Shown here one piece after another: positions 1 through 5,435 of a stretch of DNA of 5,435 nt. The DNA is taken from positions 1-5,435 of the forward strand of contig USAI01000112.1 of assembly GCA_900552675.1 (NCBI GenBank), given 5' to 3'. The stretch is from an uncultured Prevotella sp. (lineage in GTDB: Bacteria > Bacteroidota > Bacteroidia > Bacteroidales > Bacteroidaceae). The notes beneath the pieces are model-generated. The model was given only the letters and a program-made list of their open reading frames with translations. It ran no database searches and was not told the origin of the DNA. The stretch's first letter is position 1. Every line of letters starts with the position of its first letter. Both the position numbers and the translations under genes were made by a program.

Positions 1-54
1 TTGCTCAGGCACTTATAAATAATGTTAAACTATAGTGTTGCGGAATTAAGGATT

Positions 55-62
55 AATATTTG
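55..62 (+). promoter_or_regulatory. Weak candidate -7 promoter element upstream of the SusC-like gene
   Basis: The bases AATATTTG differ at one position from the Bacteroidota -7 consensus TAnnTTTG and lie 26 bases before the SusC start codon, which would give a short 5' leader. The nearest upstream TTG (38-40) is only about 14 bases away, closer than the roughly 19-21 bases usual for the -33 element, so the match is poor. In an AT-rich leader such a match can easily arise by chance. The true promoter may lie before base 1. Confidence 0.2.
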
Positions 63-88
63 TTTTTAGATTTTTTAAGAGAGAATTT

Positions 89-3000
89 ATGGAAAAAAGA
101 CTATCAATGCTTCTTGCCACGCTGTTCCTTTGCATAGGAATGGTGCTGGCACAGACAAAGGTCAGCGGAGTCGTAACGTCGGCAGAAGACGGCGAACCCG
201 TGGTCGGAGCTTCCATCAAGGTTGTAGGAACCAATACTGGTACCGTGACCGATGTTGACGGAATGTTCCAGCTTCAAACCACCAATGGCGCACGCCTTGA
301 GGTGTCGTACATTGGTATGAAGTCGGCTACTGTGAAGGCAGCTGCTAACATGAAAATAACGTTGTTGCCCGACGACCATGCCCTTGACGAGGTAATGGTT
401 GTGGCCTTCGGTACCGCTAAGAAGAGCGCCTTTACAGGTTCGGCCGCTGTGGTCGACTCGAAAGTGCTCAGCCAGAAGGTTACCACCAATGTGGCCGACG
501 CGTTGGCTGGCTCAGTGCCAGGTCTGCAGTTGCGTGGCGCCACAGGTCAGCCGGGTTCCGACTCAAATGGCTTTAAAATTCGTGGTATCGCATCAATGTA
601 TGCTTCTACCAATCCGCTCGTCATCGTTGATGGCGCACCCTATCCCGACAACCTTTCAAGCATCCCCACCGACGACATCGAGAGCGTTACCGTTCTGAAA
701 GATGCCGCCTCGGCCGCCCTGTATGGTGCCCGTGGTGCTGCTGGTGTGATTATTATCACCACCAAGAGTGGCAAGAACCGCGATGCCGAGATTACGGTTG
801 ATGCCAAGTGGGGTGCCAACACCCGCGCCGTGCAAGACTATGACGTTATTACCGACCCAGGCGAGTATTATGAGGCTTACTATGCACAGTTTGCCAACTA
901 TGGTGCTGCCAATGGTAAAACGGGTGCCGACCTGAACACATGGGCTAACAACATCATGTTGAAAAACCTGGGCTACAACATTTATACTGTGCCCGACGGG
1001 CAGCAGCTCATCGGCACCGATGGCAAGCTGAACCCCAACGCCACGCTGGGCCGCACCTTTACCCGCAATGGCAAAAACTATTATATGACTAACGACGACT
1101 GGAACGATGTGGCTTACAACACCGCCATGCGTCAAGAATATACCCTTACCGCTCGTGGCGCCTCTGACCGTGCTTCGTTCTATACCTCGTTAGGCTACCT
1201 GAAAGACGATGGCGTGATTGACGCCTCTTCATACGAACGCGTCTCGGCACGTATCAAGGCCGACTATCAGGCTAAGAGCTGGCTGAAGTTGGGCGTCAAC
1301 GCTCAGTATCTGCACTCTAAGCAAGAGTCAAGCCCCAACCTCGATGCCTCAATGTCGTCTGGCAACTTGATGTATTACACCGCCATGATAGCCCCCATCT
1401 ATCCCGTTTATGTACGCATGATGGGCGACGATGGCAAGCCCTACATTGCTACCGACCAGTATGGCCACAAGATGTACGACTATGGTACGCTTACTGGCCC
1501 CTATGGCATCGTCCGTGGCTTCTCGCAGTCGGGCAACCCCTTAGGCAGCAACATGTATAACAAGAACGAGCAGGGCCTGAACCAGATTAACGGTACCTTC
1601 ACGGCCGACGTTACCTTCACACCGTGGTTGAAGCTGAACGTTACCAGCAACGTGGTTTACAGCATGCTTGACCAGATGATTTACACCAACTCGTTTGAAG
1701 GCCCCAGCGCCGCCGAGGGTGGACGCCTTGAAAAGAGCAACACGGCTTATCTGCGCACCAACAACACGCAAACCCTGACCTTCATGAAGAGCTTTGGCCT
1801 GCACAATGTTGATGCCCTGATTGGTCATGAGTATTATTATACCACCAACAACTATCTGGGTGCTAAGGCTCGTGCCGAGTTCTCGCCCTACATACAGCAG
1901 ATTGATGCTTACGCAAACAAGTATGATGCCTCGTCATACCTCAAAAAGTATAACGTAGAAGGCTACTTCGGCCGCGCACAGTATAACTATAACAATCGCT
2001 ACTTTGCATCGCTCTCATATCGTCGTGATGCCTCGTCTTACTTTGCCAAGAACCACCGTTGGGGCTCGTTCTGGTCAGTGGGCGGTGCCTGGATTATGAG
2101 CAAAGAAAAGTGGTTTAACGCTCCGTTTGTTGACGAACTGAAGCTGAAGGCATCTATCGGCCAGCAGGGTAACGACAACATTGGCTCGTTTGCTTATACC
2201 GACCTCTACACCCTCACACCTGCCAGCAGCACCGTGGTGTCGCCCTCGTTCTACTGCATCGGTAACGAAGACATCACTTGGGAGACCACAACCAACTTCA
2301 ACGCGGGCGTTGAGTTCTCACTGTTCAAAGGTCGCCTCACAGGTGCCCTCGATGTTTACACCAAGAAAACCAGCGATTTGTTGTTCTGGCTGTCAGTGCC
2401 CGAGTCGAACGGCTCACGTGGCTACTATGGCAACCTGGGCGACATTCGCAACACGGGTGTTGAGCTTTCGCTCACAGGCGCCATCGTGCGCACAAAGGAT
2501 ATCGACTGGAGCGTAACTGCCAACTTCTCGCACAACAGCACTAAGGTGCTGAAGCTGCCCGAGAGCAAGATTGCTGACAATGGCGGCTTTGCTGAGGCTA
2601 ACGCTGCTAGAAACTTCCGTTACTGGTATCGCGAGGGTGGCCCCCTGTATAACGCCTTCATGCCTAAATATGCTGGCGTAAATGAAAACGGTGAGGCTCT
2701 GTACTGGAAAGATACCGAGCTGAATGAGGCTAACCCTGGCACCAAGCCTGGCAAGAACCTGTCAGAGACCACTACCAACTATGATGAGGCTACCTATTAT
2801 GAGCAGGGCTCGCTGCTGCCTAAGTTGTATGGTGGCTTCAGCACCTCGTTCCGCTACAAGGCTTTCGATGTAAACATGGTGTTCGACTATCAGTTGGGCG
2901 GCAAGGTTTTCGACCAGGCTTATGCCGAGCTGATGTCAAACGCTGCCAATGGCGGTGCTGCATCATTCGGTAAGGCCATTCATAAAGACTGGACAAAGTC

Positions 3001-3313
3001 GTGGAGCGCTGATAACCTCAACTCAAACCTGCCCCGCTGGCAGTTTGGCGACCAATTTCAGTGTGCACGTTCTGACCGCTTCTTAACCAGCGCACGCTAC
3101 CTCAACTTCCAGTCGTTCTCGCTGGGATATACGCTGCCCAAGGGCCTCATCCCACAGGTAAGCAAGGTACGCATCTACTGCATGGGCGAGAACCTGTGCT
3201 TCTGGTCGGCTCGTAAGGGTCTCGACCCCCGCTATTCATACGATGGTTCAGGATACACTGGCGTCTACTCGCCCACCCGTAACATCTCTGGCGGCATACA
3301 GGTTACCTTCTAA
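89..3313 (+). CDS. SusC/RagA-family TonB-linked outer membrane transporter
   Basis: This 1074-residue protein is the outer-membrane channel of a SusCD importer. It uses TonB/ExbBD energy to bring a captured glycan or peptide into the periplasm. Residues 1-21 form a signal peptide (KR at 3-4, hydrophobic core, cleavage likely at VLA|Q). Residues 25-95 look like a carboxypeptidase-regulatory-like beta-sandwich (VSGVV, GEPVVGASIKV, GTVTDVDGMFQL). The segment LDEVMVVAFGTAKK (99-112) matches the SusC Ton-box region. The plug domain follows at about 113-230 and carries the SusC/RagA signature (175-213: PLVIVDGAPY, then DDIESVTVLKDAASAALYG). The rest is the barrel, with family-typical blocks GQQGNDNIGS (691-700) and SARYLNFQSFSLGYTLPKG (1001-1019), ending in the terminal Phe expected of BAM substrates. 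Length is normal for the family. There is no STN domain, so it is probably not a signalling transducer. The start at 89 gives a proper signal peptide and is preceded by purine-rich AAGAGAG (77-83). Substrate is unknown, so I give no symbol. Its SusD partner begins 71 bases downstream. Family assignment is very secure. Confidence 0.97.
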   Translation: MEKRLSMLLATLFLCIGMVLAQTKVSGVVTSAEDGEPVVGASIKVVGTNTGTVTDVDGMFQLQTTNGARLEVSYIGMKSATVKAAANMKITLLPDDHALDEVMVVAFGTAKKSAFTGSAAVVDSKVLSQKVTTNVADALAGSVPGLQLRGATGQPGSDSNGFKIRGIASMYASTNPLVIVDGAPYPDNLSSIPTDDIESVTVLKDAASAALYGARGAAGVIIITTKSGKNRDAEITVDAKWGANTRAVQDYDVITDPGEYYEAYYAQFANYGAANGKTGADLNTWANNIMLKNLGYNIYTVPDGQQLIGTDGKLNPNATLGRTFTRNGKNYYMTNDDWNDVAYNTAMRQEYTLTARGASDRASFYTSLGYLKDDGVIDASSYERVSARIKADYQAKSWLKLGVNAQYLHSKQESSPNLDASMSSGNLMYYTAMIAPIYPVYVRMMGDDGKPYIATDQYGHKMYDYGTLTGPYGIVRGFSQSGNPLGSNMYNKNEQGLNQINGTFTADVTFTPWLKLNVTSNVVYSMLDQMIYTNSFEGPSAAEGGRLEKSNTAYLRTNNTQTLTFMKSFGLHNVDALIGHEYYYTTNNYLGAKARAEFSPYIQQIDAYANKYDASSYLKKYNVEGYFGRAQYNYNNRYFASLSYRRDASSYFAKNHRWGSFWSVGGAWIMSKEKWFNAPFVDELKLKASIGQQGNDNIGSFAYTDLYTLTPASSTVVSPSFYCIGNEDITWETTTNFNAGVEFSLFKGRLTGALDVYTKKTSDLLFWLSVPESNGSRGYYGNLGDIRNTGVELSLTGAIVRTKDIDWSVTANFSHNSTKVLKLPESKIADNGGFAEANAARNFRYWYREGGPLYNAFMPKYAGVNENGEALYWKDTELNEANPGTKPGKNLSETTTNYDEATYYEQGSLLPKLYGGFSTSFRYKAFDVNMVFDYQLGGKVFDQAYAELMSNAANGGAASFGKAIHKDWTKSWSADNLNSNLPRWQFGDQFQCARSDRFLTSARYLNFQSFSLGYTLPKGLIPQVSKVRIYCMGENLCFWSARKGLDPRYSYDGSGYTGVYSPTRNISGGIQVTF

Positions 3314-3316
3314 GCT

Positions 3317-3326
3317 GTGCATGCAC
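3317..3326. repeat. Perfect 10-base palindrome just after the SusC stop
   Basis: GTGCATGCAC is its own reverse complement and begins 3 bases after the stop codon. As RNA it can form a 3-pair hairpin with loop CAUG, extendable to about 6 pairs (3314-3329) using two G-U wobbles. It is too weak and lacks a U-run, so it is not a terminator. It could be a minor processing site or chance. The remaining spacer to the SusD start is A-rich (AACAACAAAACAAC around 3361-3374) and has no Shine-Dalgarno sequence. Confidence 0.4.
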
Positions 3327-3384
3327 GGTGTACAGACACACATTGAAAGATAGGTTTTACAACAACAAAACAACGATTATTACA

Positions 3385-5058
3385 ATGAACAAATATATAT
3401 TAAATATGGCGGCTGCTGCCATAGCACTGACCTCGATGACGAGCTGTATACAGGACTTTGTACCTGAACAGGGTGTCGCCTCGAAAGATCAGGTAGAGCA
3501 GGCGCCCACCGCCTTTAACAGCCTTACCAATGCGCTCACCTCTACGCTCTGTGGCGAGTATGCTTATAATGGTACCACCCTACTTGATGCCAACGACTTT
3601 GGCTATCCTGCCACCTTGCTGATGCACGACTTCATGGGCCAAGACATTGCGCCTGTTGATGCCTCGGGCTACGAGTGGTTCTCACCTTGGTATATTGCTT
3701 CGGGCATCGCTCCCGGCAATGCTAATGCACAAATGTCGTGGTCGTATTATTACGGCTGGATTAAAAACTGCAACGTGCTCATCTCTATGGCGGGCGAAAA
3801 CCCCACCACCGACCAGTATGCTGGCCTCGGTCAGGCTTATGCCCTGCGCGCTATGATGTATCTCGACCTGGTGCGTATGTATGCTAACAAGACGTATGCC
3901 GCCGATAAGAATGCTGAGACGGTGCCTATGGTTACCGAGGCTACATCGTATAAGAACAACGATAACCCTCGTATGACCAACGAGAAGGCCTTCGCGTTTA
4001 TCCTCTCTGATCTTGACAAGGCCGAGACTTATCTGGCCAACTATCAGCGCGACGACGTTTATACCCCCGACCTCTCGGTGGCCTACGGCCTGAAGGCGCG
4101 CGCCTACCTCACCATGGAGGATTGGGCTAACGCCGAGAAGTATGCTAAGCTGGCAATGGCGGGCTATAACGTGATGAGCGCTGCCGACTATACCAGCCAC
4201 ACCGAGGGCTTCAGCACACCTAATGGTGCCTGGATGTTTGCTTGCAAATTTCAGGCTACTGATAACAACGTGAAGCTGAACGATGGCGATGGCTCGTGGG
4301 GCTCGAAGATGGTTACTGAGAGCGCGTCGGGCTGTGGATATGCTGCCAACTATGGCTTCCCGCTCATGATTGATGCGCACCTGTATAACTCGATGCCCGC
4401 TACCGACTGCCGTAAGAAGTGCTTCATCGACCCCTCTGTAGACGAGGTTGCTGGTGATGAGAACAAGTTGGTAGAGGCGCTGAAGCCTTACTCTGATTAT
4501 CCCTCTGTCTTGGCCGCTAACAAGCCGTGCTATGGTTATGTAGAGGTTAAATTCCGCAATGCAGGTGGCGCCGCTGGCATACAGAGCCAGTATACAGGCT
4601 TCTGTATGGCTGTGCCCCTGATGCGTGTTGAAGAGATGAAGCTGATTGAGGCCGAGGCTGTAGGTATGCAGGCAGGCCGACAGGCTGAGGGCATCAACCT
4701 GCTCACCGCCTTTGCTAAGACCCGCGACGCCAACTATGTATATGGCACTCACAACGAGGCTTATTACAACACGGCTACATCGGCCTTCCAGAATGAGGTG
4801 TGGTGGCAACGCCGCGTTGAGTTCTGGGGCGAGGGTCTGGCTATGTTCGACATCAAACGCTTGAACAAGGGCGTTATTCGTAGCTATGAAGGCACGAACC
4901 ACGTAGAGTTGTATCGCTGGAACACAACATCGGCTCCAAGCTGGATGAACTATTGCATACCTTCATCTGAAACAGCTTACAACAAGAGCTGCACTAACAA
5001 CCCGTCGCCCACACAAGAGGCTGGCGACTCGCCCAAATTTGACTTTGGTGGTAAGTAA
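3385..5058 (+). CDS. SusD/RagB-family nutrient-binding outer membrane lipoprotein
   Basis: This 557-residue lipoprotein is the extracellular lid that captures substrate over the SusC barrel. I chose the ATG at 3385 because it gives a lipoprotein signal (MNKYILN, Ala-rich core, SMTSC with lipidated Cys21). The in-frame GTG at 3328 would add 19 polar residues before this signal. The N-terminal SusD-like domain spans about 22-220. TPR-like helices are visible at 146-168 (GLGQAYALRAMMYLDLVRMY), 201-219 and 231-260 (SVAYGLKARAYLTMEDWANAEKYAKLAM). The C-terminal SusD/RagB domain, about 280-557, has the helix RVEEMKLIEAEAVG (414-427), the hallmark EVWWQRRVEFWGEGLAMFDIKRLN (split 471-482 and 483-494), and the closing IPSSETAYN...NP block (525-540). 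Cys21 is followed by IQDFVPE, only a weak acidic surface-export signal. Ten further cysteines (56, 129, 287, 317, 342, 346, 382, 407, 524, 536) are notable for a surface protein. It is probably cotranscribed with the SusC-like gene 71 bases upstream. Translation signals are AT-rich without a Shine-Dalgarno sequence, as is common in Bacteroidota. Substrate cannot be read from the sequence. Confidence 0.96.
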   Translation: MNKYILNMAAAAIALTSMTSCIQDFVPEQGVASKDQVEQAPTAFNSLTNALTSTLCGEYAYNGTTLLDANDFGYPATLLMHDFMGQDIAPVDASGYEWFSPWYIASGIAPGNANAQMSWSYYYGWIKNCNVLISMAGENPTTDQYAGLGQAYALRAMMYLDLVRMYANKTYAADKNAETVPMVTEATSYKNNDNPRMTNEKAFAFILSDLDKAETYLANYQRDDVYTPDLSVAYGLKARAYLTMEDWANAEKYAKLAMAGYNVMSAADYTSHTEGFSTPNGAWMFACKFQATDNNVKLNDGDGSWGSKMVTESASGCGYAANYGFPLMIDAHLYNSMPATDCRKKCFIDPSVDEVAGDENKLVEALKPYSDYPSVLAANKPCYGYVEVKFRNAGGAAGIQSQYTGFCMAVPLMRVEEMKLIEAEAVGMQAGRQAEGINLLTAFAKTRDANYVYGTHNEAYYNTATSAFQNEVWWQRRVEFWGEGLAMFDIKRLNKGVIRSYEGTNHVELYRWNTTSAPSWMNYCIPSSETAYNKSCTNNPSPTQEAGDSPKFDFGGK

Positions 5059-5063
5059 GGATC

Positions 5064-5107
5064 ATCTTCTAAGGGGCACTTCTTCTGAGGAGTGCTCCTT
5101 ACAAGAT
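5064..5107 (+). terminator. Long imperfect hairpin immediately after the SusD stop (terminator-like or mRNA-stabilising)
   Basis: Arms 5064-5082 and 5089-5107 pair around the six-base loop TTCTGA. The inner 13 pairs (5070-5082 with 5089-5101) are continuous, with two G-U wobbles. One C-C mismatch (5069/5102) separates five further pairs (ATCTT 5064-5068 with AAGAT 5103-5107), for 18 pairs in total. It starts 5 bases after the stop codon. No U-run follows (the next bases are ACATTC), so it does not fit a classic intrinsic terminator. It may protect the mRNA 3' end, act as a processing or pause site, or be a weak terminator backed up by the stronger one at 5340. Confidence 0.55.
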
Positions 5108-5180
5108 ACATTCATCTAAAAGATTTTAACTTGTACAATATAGTATTTTTTTGTTGAGAAATGATGTGAGGATGTTAAAG

Positions 5181-5216
5181 CTCAATGCATGAACAAAACT
5201 CAATGCATGAACGAAA
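5181..5216. repeat. Two-copy 18-base tandem repeat
   Basis: CTCAATGCATGAACAAAA (5181-5198) is followed directly by CTCAATGCATGAACGAAA (5199-5216), identical except for A5195 versus G5213. Each copy contains the palindrome ATGCAT. The period is 18 bases, a multiple of three, so a micro-ORF passes through both copies in frame (see rejected items). A recent slippage duplication is the simplest explanation; a paired protein-binding site is possible. Confidence 0.9.
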
Positions 5217-5217
5217 C

Positions 5218-5253
5218 GACAACAGTAACAACTAATGGACAACAGTGAACAAC
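5218..5253. repeat. Imperfect direct repeat with 20-base period
   Basis: GACAACAGTAACAAC (5218-5232) recurs as GACAACAGTGAACAAC (5238-5253) after the five bases TAATG. The first nine bases are identical and the second copy carries one extra G. It abuts the 18-base tandem repeat. The CAAC-rich composition lowers its significance. Confidence 0.65.
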
Positions 5254-5259
5254 GTTGTT
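5248..5259. repeat. Perfect 12-base palindrome AACAACGTTGTT
   Basis: The sequence is exactly its own reverse complement and overlaps the second copy of the 20-base-period repeat. As DNA it could be a dimer-binding site. As RNA it has no loop, so only a shortened hairpin could form. No known operator is recognised. Confidence 0.5.
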
Positions 5260-5339
5260 GAGTTTTAGTTTTGAAACATCTTCAAGAAGGAATAAAAAAA
5301 AGAAAACAATTCTCTTTATTAAATTTCTGATTAATTATT

Positions 5340-5374
5340 AAAGGCGGACAACCGTGATGGTTGCCCGCCTTTTT
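5340..5374 (+). terminator. Intrinsic transcription terminator of the susCD operon
   Basis: Arms AAAGGCGGACAACC (5340-5353) and GGTTGCCCGCCTTT (5359-5372) form a 14-position stem with a single A-C mismatch (5348/5364) around the loop GTGAT. The stem is GC-rich in its middle and runs into five Ts (5370-5374), followed by ATT. This is a textbook rho-independent shape. It lies 281 bases after the SusD stop. The left side is AT-rich, with AAA preceded by TTAATTATT, so weak termination of a convergent transcript is also possible. Confidence 0.85.
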
Positions 5375-5435
5375 ATTGCCCTCCAGAGGCCCCTTCCTAC
5401 TTAGGTTACCCATATTTTAACTGAACTTTCGCATG

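Larger units (their letters stand above)
5167..5284 (+). other. Nested long-range inverted repeats, possible folded RNA element
   Basis: An outer arm TGAGGATGTT (5167-5176) can pair with AACATCTTCA (5275-5284), 10 pairs with one G-U. An inner arm AAAACTCAA (5195-5203) pairs perfectly with TTGAGTTTT (5258-5266). The two stems nest coaxially and enclose the direct repeats and palindrome listed separately. An alternative small stem, TTGAG (5154-5158) with CTCAA (5181-5185), would compete. The pairing is seen directly. Whether it forms a functional RNA, a 3'-UTR element or a relic of a small mobile repeat is not known, and low sequence complexity makes some pairing likely by chance. Confidence 0.35.
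5059..5435. other. Structured noncoding region downstream of the SusD-like gene
   Basis: This 377-base stretch has no ORF with family resemblance. In order it holds a long imperfect hairpin (5064-5107), an AT-rich segment with a T-run (5146-5152), a repeat-rich foldable segment (5167-5284), an A-rich segment (5290-5308), an AT-rich segment, an intrinsic terminator (5340-5374), and a final 61 bases in which I recognise nothing. An ATG occupies the last three bases (5433-5435), but nothing beyond it can be judged. All three minus-strand frames entering from the right edge close within about 35 bases (stops at 5417-5419, 5406-5408 and 5401-5403), so a convergent gene could end here, but this cannot be shown. 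Confidence 0.7.

Noticed and set aside
1..88. Invertible promoter or SusC shuffling site upstream of the SusC-like gene
   Set aside because: Such switches are known in Bacteroides, but I see no inverted-repeat pair in the leader or in the first part of the gene, and no recombinase in the window.
656..1135. A 159-codon minus-strand open frame opposite the SusC plug and early barrel
   Set aside because: It is fully internal to the secure SusC gene, shows no family motifs, and is Val/Ile/Gly-rich as expected from antisense of this codon usage.
3682..4902. A 406-codon open frame on the minus strand opposite the SusD-like gene
   Set aside because: It lies wholly within a clear SusD/RagB gene, has no recognisable domain, and reads as the antisense of codons with C/G-rich third positions. 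It is a shadow frame.
5141..5153. Bacteroidota -7 promoter element in TAGTATTTTTTTG
   Set aside because: The TA is separated from TTTG by more than two bases and no TTG lies at the right distance upstream, so it does not match TAnnTTTG.
5185..5261. Two touching micro-ORFs: 16 codons (5185-5235, MHEQNSMHERNDNSNN) and 8 codons (5235-5261, MDNSEQRCC minus stop context) sharing TAATG
   Set aside because: The first merely reads through the 18-base tandem repeat, both are very short, and no convincing ribosome-binding site precedes them. The stop-start overlap is likely chance.
5151..5262. TTGTTGAG at 5151-5158 and 5255-5262 as a target-site duplication of a small mobile element
   Set aside because: An 8-base repeat in a few hundred AT-rich bases is expected by chance, and no terminal inverted repeats lie just inside the two copies.
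5401..5435. 3' end of a convergent minus-strand gene (for example a frame ending KVQLKYG before a TAA at 5406-5408)
   Set aside because: Only about ten codons are visible and all three minus frames close here, so no frame can be preferred. The terminator could serve it, but that is not evidence enough.

Overview
The window holds one two-gene transport operon on the + strand. A SusC/RagA-family TonB-dependent outer-membrane transporter (89-3313) is followed by its SusD/RagB-family surface lipoprotein partner (3385-5058). SusC/SusD pairing is a hallmark of Bacteroidota. The protein style (SusC with an N-terminal carboxypeptidase-regulatory-like domain, a Tyr/Asn-rich barrel, a SusD ending in an IPxxE...NP block) and the AT-rich, Shine-Dalgarno-poor leaders fit a gut or oral Bacteroidales member. 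A Prevotellaceae member (Prevotella/Segatella type) is my best guess by general resemblance; genus is not proven from this window.

Layout: 1-88 is an AT-rich leader with at most a weak promoter candidate and no recognisable gene. 89-3313 is the SusC-like gene. 3314-3384 is a 71-base spacer with a short palindrome. 3385-5058 is the SusD-like gene, whose start I place at an internal ATG rather than at the upstream in-frame GTG at 3328. 5059-5435 is noncoding as far as I can see but highly structured: a long imperfect hairpin 5 bases after the susD stop, a two-copy 18-base tandem repeat, a second direct repeat, a perfect 12-base palindrome, nested long-range inverted repeats, and a strong intrinsic terminator at 5340-5374.

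How the genes work together: by family knowledge, SusC forms a 22-strand TonB-driven barrel and SusD caps it as a hinged lid that captures an oligosaccharide or, in RagAB-like systems, a peptide. Nothing in the window fixes the substrate. No glycoside hydrolase, surface glycan-binding protein, sigma/anti-sigma pair, or hybrid two-component regulator is present. SusC also lacks the N-terminal STN signalling domain, so direct anti-sigma signalling through it is unlikely. The terminator suggests that the transcription unit ends with susD, although genes upstream of base 1 could belong to it.

I find no convincing new protein system. The part most worth a second look is the structured 3' region after susD.
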